A DNA stretch of 64,000 bases. Origin: CAVZOY01 sp963777095. Its GTDB lineage: Bacteria; Actinomycetota; Actinomycetes; Mycobacteriales; Geodermatophilaceae. Under the pieces are notes generated by a model. The model did no database searches. It was not told where the DNA came from and was given only the letters and a program-made list of their open reading frames with translations. Of the stretch, positions 57,250-64,000 are shown one piece after another. The position numbers and the translations under genes were made by a program. Every line of letters begins with the position of its first letter. The stretch's first letter is position 1. The stretch is taken from NCBI GenBank assembly GCA_963777095.1, contig CAVZOY010000002.1:496001-560000 (forward strand), written 5' to 3'.

Positions 57250-57828
57250 CTGACCGATCCGGCCCCCGCGCCCGACCCCCTGCGGCGGGCGGCCCTGCTC
57301 GTCGCTGCGGTCGCGGTGCCGGTGGTGGTCGCGCTCGTCGTCCTGGTGAACGTCATCGGCGGGCGGACGGACGACGACGAGCCCCCCGCGCAGGTCGAGG
57401 GCGGCACGGCAGCGCCGCGGGGCGACCTGCCGGTGCTGCCCGTACCGGTCCCCGAGGTGACGCCGGAGGCCGAGGAGCTCTGCCCCGGCCTGATGGGCGA
57501 CCTGCCGCTCGAGCTGGCCGGAGAGCCGTCGCGGCGGGTCGACTCGGACACGCCCTACGCGTACGCGTGGGGCGAGCCCCCCACGGTGCTGGTCTGCGGC
57601 GTCGACCGCCCGACGGGCTTCACCGCCGCCAGCGGGCTGATCCAGATCAACGGCGTCCAGTGGTTCGTCGACACGTCCGACCCCGACGTCACGGTGTGGA
57701 CGGCGGTCGACCGGCCGGTCTACGTCGAGGTGCAGGTGCCCGCCGAGAGCGACAGCGCCGGCGTCACCGCGCTGACGGTGCCGATCGCGGCGACCCTCGA
57801 GCAGCGCGACCCCGACCCCGGCGGTTAG
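57250..57828 (+). CDS. DUF3515 membrane-anchored protein
   Basis: An N-terminal membrane helix (RRAALLVAAVAVPVVVALVV) is followed by an acidic linker and a secreted-side domain with two cysteines (EELCPGLMGDLP, VLVCGVDRPTGF) and GVQWFVDTSDPDVTVWTAVD, as in actinobacterial DUF3515. The frame has no ATG/GTG/TTG before the helix: CTG 57250, 5 bp after the Lrp-like stop, would give 192 residues, while GTG 57316 would cut the helix. The start is thus uncertain. The family commonly lies by thiL and ddl. Confidence 0.75.
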   Translation: MTDPAPAPDPLRRAALLVAAVAVPVVVALVVLVNVIGGRTDDDEPPAQVEGGTAAPRGDLPVLPVPVPEVTPEAEELCPGLMGDLPLELAGEPSRRVDSDTPYAYAWGEPPTVLVCGVDRPTGFTAASGLIQINGVQWFVDTSDPDVTVWTAVDRPVYVEVQVPAESDSAGVTALTVPIAATLEQRDPDPGG

Positions 57829-57865
57829 TCCCTCGGGCGGACTCCGCGAGCCGACCGCCCGGAGT

Positions 57866-58987
57866 TCACCGCCGGGCGTCCCCGAGCGCGGTCGCCACGA
57901 GCCGGTCGACCAGCTCGGGATAGGGAACGCCCGAGGCCGCCCACATCCGCGGGTACATCGAGATCGGCGTGAACCCGGGCATGGTGTTGACCTCGTTGAT
58001 GATCAGCCGGTCGCGGCCCTGGTCGTCGGTGCCGAGGAAGAAGTCCACACGGGCCAGCCCCCGGCAGTCCAGCGCCTGGAAGGCCCGGCACGACGTCTGC
58101 TGCACCGCCGCGGTCTGCTCGGGCGTGAGGTCGGCCGGCACGTCGAAGTCGACGACGTCGTCGAGGTACTTGGCGGCGAAGTCGTACCAGTCGGTGCCCG
58201 GCCGCAGCTTGATCTCCGCGGGCAGGCTGGCGGCGGGCCCGTCCGGGCCGACCAGCACGCCGCACTCGATCTCCCGGCCCGGCACGGAGGCCTCGATGAT
58301 CACCTTCGGGTCGACCGCGGCCGCCGCCTCGACCGCCGCCGGCAGGTCCGCCCAGTCGGCGACCTTGGTGATCCCGAGGCTCGAGCCCGCCCGCGCGGGC
58401 TTCACGAAGACCGGCAGCCCGAGCCGCTCGCGGTCGGCGGGGGTGAGCAGCGCGGCGTCGGCGCGGACGGCGCCCGAGCCGTCCCGCAGGACGACGTGGT
58501 CGCCCTGCGGCAGCCCGGCCGAAGCCAGCAGCTTCTTGGTGAACTCCTTGTCCATGGAGGCCGCGCTGGCGAAGACGCCGGAGCCCACGTACGGGACGCC
58601 GGCCATCTCCAGCAGTCCCTGCACGGTGCCGTCCTCGCCGTAGGCGCCGTGCAGCACCGGGAAGACGACGTCGACCTCGGTGAGCACCCGGCCCACGGCC
58701 GTGCCGGGCTCCAGGACGGCGAGGCCGCGCGCAGCGGGGTCGCCCACCAGCGAGACCGCCGTCCCGCCGCTCACCTCGGGCAGCCGTCCGTCGGTGATGC
58801 TCAGCTGTTGTCCCTCGTCGGCCAGCACCCACCGCCCGTCGGTGGCGATGCCGACCGGGACCACCTCGTACTTCTCCGGGTCCAGCGCGCCGATCACGCT
58901 GCCCGCGGAGACGCAGGAGATCGGGTGCTCGACGCTCCGACCGCCGAAGAGGACCGCCACGCGCACCTTGCCGCTCTTCCCGCTCAT
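57866..58987 (-). CDS. ddl: D-alanine-D-alanine ligase
   Basis: Builds the D-Ala-D-Ala dipeptide of peptidoglycan. 373 residues: VAVLFGGRSVEHPISCVSAG, VFPVLHGAYGEDGTVQGLLE, ATP-grasp part PVFVKPARAGSSLGITKV and INEVNTMPGFTPISMYPRMW. Insertion loops make it a VanA/B-type length, typical for actinobacteria. Converges on the DUF3515 gene. Confidence 0.95.
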   Translation of the reverse strand: MSGKSGKVRVAVLFGGRSVEHPISCVSAGSVIGALDPEKYEVVPVGIATDGRWVLADEGQQLSITDGRLPEVSGGTAVSLVGDPAARGLAVLEPGTAVGRVLTEVDVVFPVLHGAYGEDGTVQGLLEMAGVPYVGSGVFASAASMDKEFTKKLLASAGLPQGDHVVLRDGSGAVRADAALLTPADRERLGLPVFVKPARAGSSLGITKVADWADLPAAVEAAAAVDPKVIIEASVPGREIECGVLVGPDGPAASLPAEIKLRPGTDWYDFAAKYLDDVVDFDVPADLTPEQTAAVQQTSCRAFQALDCRGLARVDFFLGTDDQGRDRLIINEVNTMPGFTPISMYPRMWAASGVPYPELVDRLVATALGDARR

Positions 58988-59085
58988 CGCGGCGACCCTA
59001 GTGGAGCGCCCGCCGGCAACCCGTCAGACGGCGTCGAGCGCGGCGGCGAGGTCGCGACGCGGGTCGCTGCCACCGTGGCCAGGAG
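58988..59085 (-). other. Spacer with a possible remnant of a gene end
   Basis: 98 bp between ddl and the gamma-lyase-family gene. The minus strand reads SDPRRDLAAALDAV and a stop at 59024-59026, close to the real end of the neighbour (DLVSDLAAGLDAV and stop). It may be a leftover of a tandem duplication. The match is short, so chance is possible. Confidence 0.3.
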
Positions 59086-60213
59086 TCACACGGCATCCAG
59101 CCCGGCTGCCAGGTCGGACACCAGATCGATCGTGTCTTCGATCCCGCAGGAAAATCTGCAGAACCCCTGCGGGACGTCGTCCCCGCCCCACTGCGCGCGG
59201 CGGTCGACCGTGCTGTGCACGCCGCCGAAGCTGGTGGCCGCCGTCCAGAGCCGGCTGGCGGCGAGGAACCGGCCGACGGCCGCCTCGTCGGCGAGCTCCG
59301 CCGACACCACCCCGTTCGGCCGCAGCATCTGCGCCGTCGCGGTCGCGTACGAGGGGTCGTCGGCCCGCCACGGCCACCGGACGCCATGCACCGCAGGGTG
59401 CTCGGCGAGCAGGTCGGACACGGCCGCCGCGGTCTGCGCCTGCCGGGCCAGCCGCAGGTCCAACGTGCTCATCGACCGGTGCGCGAGCCACGCCTCGAAC
59501 GGGCCGGGGAGCGCCCCGGTGGAGTGCCGCCACGCGTGCAGGCGCTCGTGCAGTGCCGCGTCCCGAACGGTCACGTGTCCGATGAGCAGGTCGCTGTGCC
59601 CGCTCAGCGCCTTGGTGTCGCTGCCGACGGTGAGGTCGGCGCCGAGATCGAGCGGGCGCTGACCCAGTGGCGTGGCGGTCGTGTTGTCGACGGCCAGCAG
59701 GGCACCGGCGGCACGGGTGGCGCGGGCGACAGCGGCGACGTCGCAGACGTCGAGCCGCGGGTTGCTCGGCGTCTCGAGCAGCACGATCCGGGTCCCCTCG
59801 AGGTCGCCCCGTGCCGCGAGCGCGCCGATCTCGGTCGTGGGCACGGTGTCGACCCGCAGCCCGAAGCGGCTGAGCTCGTCGGCGGCCAGCTTGCGGGTGG
59901 CGTAGTAGCCGTCGGACGGCAGCACCACCCGGTCGCCGGCGGACGTGCAGGCCATGAGCACCGCACCGATCGCCGCCATGCCGGTCGAGAAGGACAGGCA
60001 GGAGCCGCCGTCGAGCTCGCCGACCGCGGCCTCGAAGGCGCGCAGGGTGGGCGAGTCGCTGCGGGCGTAGCCGTCGGCCCCGTCCGCGCCGGGCGGCCGG
60101 TCGCCGAGGTGGTACGGGGCCGCGAACACCGGCGACGGGCGCAGCGGGGTGCCCGGGACGGCGGGCGGCTCCCCGGCCCGCACCGCACGCGTGCCGTCGC
60201 CCGCGCCCGTCAT
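59086..60213 (-). CDS. Cystathionine gamma-lyase/synthase family PLP enzyme
   Basis: Trans-sulfuration-type PLP enzyme of 375 residues. PLP lysine in VGSDTKALSGHSDLLIGHV, cofactor contacts in SFSTGMAAIGAVL, VLLETPSNPRLDVCD and LAVDNTTATPLGQRPL. It is shorter at the N-terminus than MetB. Gamma-lyase, gamma-synthase or another beta/gamma elimination cannot be separated by eye. ATG overlaps the gpsA stop (ATGA), tying it to plsC-gpsA. Confidence 0.85.
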   Translation of the reverse strand: MTGAGDGTRAVRAGEPPAVPGTPLRPSPVFAAPYHLGDRPPGADGADGYARSDSPTLRAFEAAVGELDGGSCLSFSTGMAAIGAVLMACTSAGDRVVLPSDGYYATRKLAADELSRFGLRVDTVPTTEIGALAARGDLEGTRIVLLETPSNPRLDVCDVAAVARATRAAGALLAVDNTTATPLGQRPLDLGADLTVGSDTKALSGHSDLLIGHVTVRDAALHERLHAWRHSTGALPGPFEAWLAHRSMSTLDLRLARQAQTAAAVSDLLAEHPAVHGVRWPWRADDPSYATATAQMLRPNGVVSAELADEAAVGRFLAASRLWTAATSFGGVHSTVDRRAQWGGDDVPQGFCRFSCGIEDTIDLVSDLAAGLDAV

Positions 60214-61205
60214 TCGGGCTTGGCCTCGCGGGTCATGATCTCCTTCACCATCGCCGCCGGCGGCACGCCCTCGTGGCAGACGCGGACGACGGCCTCGGTG
60301 ATCGGCACGTAGACGTCGTGCGCGCGGGCGAGGTCCAGCACCGAGCGGCAGCTCTTCACGCCCTCGGCGGTCTGCCGGGTGCTCTGCTGGACCTCCTCCA
60401 GCGTCATCCCCTGGCCGAGCTTCTCGCCGAAGGTGCGGTTGCGCGACAACGGTGAGCTGCAGGTGGCGACGAGGTCGCCGAGGCCGGCCAGGCCGGCGAA
60501 CGTGGTCAGCTCGGCGCCCAGCGCCAGGCCGAGCCGGGCCGTCTCCGCCAGCCCGCGGGTGATCAGGGAGGCCCGGGTGTTGTCGCCGAAGCCCAGCCCC
60601 TCGGACATGCCGACGGCCAGCGCGATCACGTTCTTCACCGCCCCGCCGAGCTCGCAGCCGACCAGGTCGGGGTTCGTGTACGGCCGGAAGTACGGGGTGT
60701 GGCAGGCCGCCTGCAGCGCCTCGGCCCGCGAGGTGTCGGTGCACGCGATGACCGTGGCGGCCGGCTGCTCCTCCGCGATCTCGCGGGCCAGGTTGGGCCC
60801 GGACAGCGCGGCGACCCGGTCGGCGCCGGCTCCGGTGACCTCGCAGATCACCTCGCTCATCCGCTTCGTCGTCCCGAGTTCCACGCCCTTCATCAGCGAG
60901 AGCAGCGTCGAGTCCGGCGGCAGCAGCGGCGTCCAGCGGGCGAGGTTCTCCCGCAGCGACTGCGACGGCACGGCCAGCACGACGATGTCGGCGCCGCTGA
61001 GTGCCTCCTCGGCGTCCGCCGTGGCCAGGACGGCGTCCGGGAGCCGGATGCCCGGCAGGTAGTCGGCGTTCTCCCGCGCGCTGCAGATGGCCTCGGCCAG
61101 CTCGGGGCGGCGGGCCAGGAGCGTCGCCTTGCACCCCGCGTCGGCCAGCACCTTGGCGAAGGTGGTGCCCCACGACCCCGCGCCGAGGACGGCGGCCCGG
61201 GTCAC
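60210..61205 (-). CDS. gpsA: Glycerol-3-phosphate dehydrogenase [NAD(P)+]
   Basis: Supplies glycerol-3-phosphate for phospholipids. 331 residues: AAVLGAGSWGTTFAKVLADA, VVLAVPSQSLREN, LSGPNLAREIA, catalytic Lys in GGAVKNVIALAVG and RNRTFGEKLGQG. GTG 61205 overlaps the plsC stop (GTGA), so the two enzymes of lysophosphatidate synthesis are coupled. Confidence 0.95.
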   Translation of the reverse strand: MTRAAVLGAGSWGTTFAKVLADAGCKATLLARRPELAEAICSARENADYLPGIRLPDAVLATADAEEALSGADIVVLAVPSQSLRENLARWTPLLPPDSTLLSLMKGVELGTTKRMSEVICEVTGAGADRVAALSGPNLAREIAEEQPAATVIACTDTSRAEALQAACHTPYFRPYTNPDLVGCELGGAVKNVIALAVGMSEGLGFGDNTRASLITRGLAETARLGLALGAELTTFAGLAGLGDLVATCSSPLSRNRTFGEKLGQGMTLEEVQQSTRQTAEGVKSCRSVLDLARAHDVYVPITEAVVRVCHEGVPPAAMVKEIMTREAKPE

Positions 61206-62026
61206 GCGGCGGTTTCCGTGACGTCGCCCGGCGCCCGGCCCGACGGCGGACGGGGGTGGAATGTCGCCGGCGGCGTCTCGTCGCGCAGCTCCGCCAGCTG
61301 GTTGCGCACGTGGGTCATGATCAGGTCGGTCGTCTCCCTCAGCAGCTCCGCGCTCAGCGGCCCGCCCGCGCGCAGATCTGCCCGCTGGGCGGACAGGTCG
61401 ACCGGCTCGCCGACCAGGTAGTCGGCGGGGGTGCGCAGCCGCAGGTGCAGCTTGTTCGCGTGGTAGTCGTGCACCCGCTGCGGCCCCCACTGCGCGACCG
61501 GGACGACGACGGCGTCGGTGGTCAGCGCCAGCCGCGCGACCCCGGTGCGGGCCTCCATCGGCCACCAGCCCGGGTCACGGGTCACCGACCCCTCGGGGTA
61601 GATCACCACGCAGTTGCCTGCGGCGAGATCGGCCTGGGCGGCCGACAGTGCCTCGTGCGCGTCGGCGGAGTAGCGGGCCACCGGGATCTGGCCGCACGCG
61701 CGCAGGAGGCGACCGACCCAGCCCTTGAACACCGACTGCTTGGCGAGGAAGTGCGGCACGCGCCCGCTGTCCCACGCCAGCCGGGCGCAGGCGAAGGGGT
61801 CGAGCAACGAGACGTGGTTGGCGACGAGCAGCACCGGTCCGGTGGCGGGGATGCGCTCGGTGTGCCGGTACCGGCGGTGGAACAGCAGGGACGACAGCGG
61901 CACGATCACCGCGACGGCGAACCGCAGCGCCGGCGGCACGTGCCCGCGGGTCTGCCGCTTCGGCGGCCGCGCACCCGGTCGCTGCGCCGGTCGCGCATCG
62001 GCGGCCGCCGGCTGCTCCTGGGTCAC
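61202..62026 (-). CDS. plsC: 1-acyl-glycerol-3-phosphate acyltransferase
   Basis: 274 residues from GTG 62026 (AGAGGGG upstream). Acyltransferase motifs: NHVSLLDPFA (HX4D), FLAKQSVFKGWVGRLLRAC, VIYPEGSVTRDPG and VVPVAQWGP. A hydrophobic stretch near the N-terminus (FAVAVIVPLSSLLF) anchors it to the membrane. It makes phosphatidate, the CdsA substrate. Divergent from cofC. Confidence 0.92.
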   Translation of the reverse strand: MTQEQPAAADARPAQRPGARPPKRQTRGHVPPALRFAVAVIVPLSSLLFHRRYRHTERIPATGPVLLVANHVSLLDPFACARLAWDSGRVPHFLAKQSVFKGWVGRLLRACGQIPVARYSADAHEALSAAQADLAAGNCVVIYPEGSVTRDPGWWPMEARTGVARLALTTDAVVVPVAQWGPQRVHDYHANKLHLRLRTPADYLVGEPVDLSAQRADLRAGGPLSAELLRETTDLIMTHVRNQLAELRDETPPATFHPRPPSGRAPGDVTETAA

Positions 62027-62149
62027 GGGCGCCCCTCTGCGAGTACGGACAACGGGCCCATGATCGTCCCTCGCGGGCGTCTGCTGCCCCACCGGGGTCA
62101 CCCGAGCGTGTTCGCTCCCACAGCAGGAGTTCTGCGCCGGTGTGATCGC

Positions 62150-62824
62150 ATGGACGTCGTGCAGTGGTCGGTGGTGGTCCCCGCGAAGCGGCTGGCGCTC
62201 GCCAAGACGCGGCTGCGGCCGGTGACCGCGGGACTGCAGGGCCTTGGCGTCGCGCACGCCGAGTTGGTCCTCGCCCTCCTGGCCGACACCGTCGAGGCCG
62301 CCCTGCTCTGCCCCGCCGTCGACGCCGTCCTCGTGGTCACCGACGACCCGGCCGCCGAGCGGATCGTGCGGCGTCTGGGGGCGACCACCGCCGCGGACGA
62401 ACCGGACGAGGGCCTCAATCCGGCACTCGTGCACGGCGCGGCGCGGCTCGACGGCCCGGTCGCGGCGCTGTCGTCCGATCTCCCCGCGCTGCGCCCCGAC
62501 GAGCTCGGTGCGGCGCTCGCCGCCGCCGAGGCCGCCGGGCCCGGGTCGCCCCGTGCCTTCGTCGCGGACGAGCAGGGCCGGGGCACCACGCTGCTCACCG
62601 CGGCCGGCGTGCCGCTGGACCCGCGGTTCGGGGCCGACTCCGCGGCGGCCCATCTCGAGAGCGGCGCCCGGCAGCTCGGCGGCGACTGGCCCGGCCTGCG
62701 GCGCGACGTGGACACCGAGCAGGACCTGCAGGCCGCCGTCCAGCTGGGCGTGGGCCGGCACACCCATGACCTGCTCGCCGCCTTCCGCGACGCCCCCCGG
62801 GCCGGGTCGGCCGCGGGCGGCTGA
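62150..62824 (+). CDS. cofC: 2-phospho-L-lactate/phosphoenolpyruvate guanylyltransferase (F420 synthesis)
   Basis: Activates the side-chain precursor of coenzyme F420 with GTP. 224 residues: WSVVVPAKRLALAKTRLRPV (nucleotide loop), VVTDDPAAERIVRRLGATTA, LNPALVHGAARL, ALSSDLPALRPDEL and FGADSAAAHLESGARQL, the CofC/FbiD pattern. In actinobacteria the substrate is usually phosphoenolpyruvate. ATG 62150 with a weak ribosome-binding site. fbiA and fbiB are not in the window. Confidence 0.9.
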   Translation: MDVVQWSVVVPAKRLALAKTRLRPVTAGLQGLGVAHAELVLALLADTVEAALLCPAVDAVLVVTDDPAAERIVRRLGATTAADEPDEGLNPALVHGAARLDGPVAALSSDLPALRPDELGAALAAAEAAGPGSPRAFVADEQGRGTTLLTAAGVPLDPRFGADSAAAHLESGARQLGGDWPGLRRDVDTEQDLQAAVQLGVGRHTHDLLAAFRDAPRAGSAAGG

Positions 62825-62853
62825 TCAGCCGCCGGGATGCCGCGTGCGGCACG

Positions 62854-64000
62854 ATGAAGCCCGTGACCTCCGAGGCCCTGCAGGCTGCTCCGACCGGCGC
62901 GCGCAAGCGGCTGCCCCGCGACCGGTTCCTCAACCGCGAGCTGTCGTGGCTGGAGTTCAACTCCCGCGTGCTGGAGCTGGCCGAGGACGAGACCCTGCCG
63001 CTGCTCGAGCGGGTCAAGTTCCTGGCGATCTTCGCCAGCAACCTCGACGAGTTCTACATGGTCCGGGTCGCCGGGCTGAAGCGCCGGCAGAGCACCGGGC
63101 TGTCGGTCCGCTCCCCCGACGGGCTGACCATCCGCGAGCAGCTGGCGCAGGTCAACGCGCGCACCCAGGAGCTGGTCCAGCGGCAGGCCGACGTCTTCAA
63201 CGGCGACATCACCCGCCGCCTCGACGAGCAGGGCATCCGGATCGTGCACTGGGAGGACCTCGGAGACACCGAGGCGATGCGGCTGCGCGAGTACTTCCGC
63301 GACCAGGTGTTCCCCGTGCTCACCCCGCTGGCCGTCGACCCCGCGCACCCGTTCCCCTACATCAGCGGGCTGTCGCTCAACCTGGCCGTCTCGGTGCGCG
63401 ACCCTGACACCGGCGCCCCCCGCTTCGCGCGGGTGAAGGTGCCCAACAACGTGCCGCGCTTCGTGCCCGTGCAGGGGGAGGCGGCGACCAGCTTCCTGCC
63501 GCTCGAGGAGCTCATCGCCGCGCACCTCAACCAGCTCTTCCCGGGGCTCGACGTGCTGGAGCACCACGTCTTCCGCGTCACCCGCAACGCCGACTTCGAG
63601 GTCGAGGAGGACCGCGACGAGGACCTGCTCCAGGCCCTCGAGCGCGAGCTGGCGCGCCGCCGGTTCGGCCCCGCCGTCCGGCTGGAGGTCGCGGAGTCCA
63701 TGGACCCGGCGATCCTCGAGGTGCTGCTCTCCGAGCTCGAGGTCAACCCGGACGACGTCCTGCAGGTGCCCGGGCTGCTGGACCTCTCCTCGCTGTGGGC
63801 GCTGTACGACCTCGACCGGCCGGAGCTCAAGGACGACCCGTTCGTACCGGCCACGCACCCGCGGCTGTCGGAGGGCGAGTCCCCGAAGAGCGTCTTCTCG
63901 ACCCTTCGCGACGGCGACGTCCTGCTGCACCACCCGTACCACTCGTTCGCGACCAGCGTGCAGCGGTTCATCGAGCAGGCCGCCGCCGACCCGAACGTGC
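62854..64000 (+). CDS. ppk1: Polyphosphate kinase 1 (partial, cut by window end)
   Basis: First 382 codons of RNA-degradosome-family polyphosphate kinase. N-terminal domain: RFLNRELSWLEFNSRVLELA, LLERVKFLAIFASNLDEFYM and RVAGLKRRQ; next domain: FPVLTPLAVDPAHPFPYIS, then the start of the catalytic part (DVLLHHPYHSFATSVQRFIE). The autophosphorylated His lies beyond the window. It makes polyphosphate from ATP, complementing the PPK2 at 794. It follows cofC by 29 bp. Confidence 0.95.
   Translation, partial: MKPVTSEALQAAPTGARKRLPRDRFLNRELSWLEFNSRVLELAEDETLPLLERVKFLAIFASNLDEFYMVRVAGLKRRQSTGLSVRSPDGLTIREQLAQVNARTQELVQRQADVFNGDITRRLDEQGIRIVHWEDLGDTEAMRLREYFRDQVFPVLTPLAVDPAHPFPYISGLSLNLAVSVRDPDTGAPRFARVKVPNNVPRFVPVQGEAATSFLPLEELIAAHLNQLFPGLDVLEHHVFRVTRNADFEVEEDRDEDLLQALERELARRRFGPAVRLEVAESMDPAILEVLLSELEVNPDDVLQVPGLLDLSSLWALYDLDRPELKDDPFVPATHPRLSEGESPKSVFSTLRDGDVLLHHPYHSFATSVQRFIEQAAADPNV

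Overview
The window is a high-GC, gene-dense piece of an actinobacterial chromosome. GTG/TTG starts, 4-bp ATGA/GTGA overlaps, a WhiG/FliA-type sigma factor, actinobacterial small families (DUF2469, DUF3515, SepIVA, CofC of F420 synthesis) and the gene order all fit Actinomycetota. Protein style most resembles Geodermatophilaceae (Blastococcus, Modestobacter, Geodermatophilus); that family call is inference. I see no prophage, insertion sequence, CRISPR array, tRNA or rRNA, and most of the window is conserved core genome.

Layout. 0-5 kb: end of a histidine kinase with its NarL-type regulator, a PPK2 polyphosphate kinase, a DUF2332 gene, a DUF952-acetyltransferase fusion, and an ECF sigma factor with a membrane partner. 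5-10 kb, mostly minus strand: rpsB-tsf, then pyrH-frr-cdsA. 10-16 kb: M23 peptidase, a small secreted protein, a WhiG-like sigma factor, xerC, dprA, comM, yraN. 16-24 kb: an RTX-type secreted protein, DUF2469, rnhB, an atypical response regulator, lepB, rplS, a methyltransferase, trmD-rimM-khpA-rpsP. 24-28.5 kb: proS, a Ser/Asp/Gly-rich exported protein and an OmpR-type two-component system. 28.5-39 kb: amidohydrolase, ffh, a zinc ribbon, glnD, glnB, amt, a nickel/cobalt transporter under a Nur-like box, ftsY. 39-50 kb: PhoD-like phosphatase, an EEP hydrolase, smc, acyP-mutM-rnc-rpmF-DUF177, sepIVA-coaD-rsmD. 50-64 kb: recG, a DAK2-domain protein, rpmB, a cytidylate-kinase-like gene, GNAT, thiL, a stand-alone Lrp/AsnC ligand domain, DUF3515, ddl, a cystathionine gamma-lyase-family enzyme, gpsA, plsC, cofC and the first part of ppk1.

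Themes. Translation and SRP-dependent secretion dominate (S2, EF-Ts, RRF, S16, L19, L28, L32, RimM, TrmD, RsmD, ProS, Ffh, FtsY, LepB). Nitrogen sensing is complete (amt-glnB-glnD). Phosphate and polyphosphate are handled by PPK2, PPK1 and PhoD. DNA maintenance is covered by SMC, RecG, MutM, XerC, DprA, ComM and RNase HII.

Two things need care. First, at least 24 places between 3.6 and 46.5 kb show a conserved gene jumping frame, nearly always by one extra base; many of these genes are essential (frr, pyrH, proS, ffh, mutM). I read them as sequence errors and give gene spans across the break. Second, three dispersed hairpin elements sit directly after stop codons and change sequence while keeping base pairing; they are the most interesting non-coding signal here. 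I found no clear new multi-gene system.
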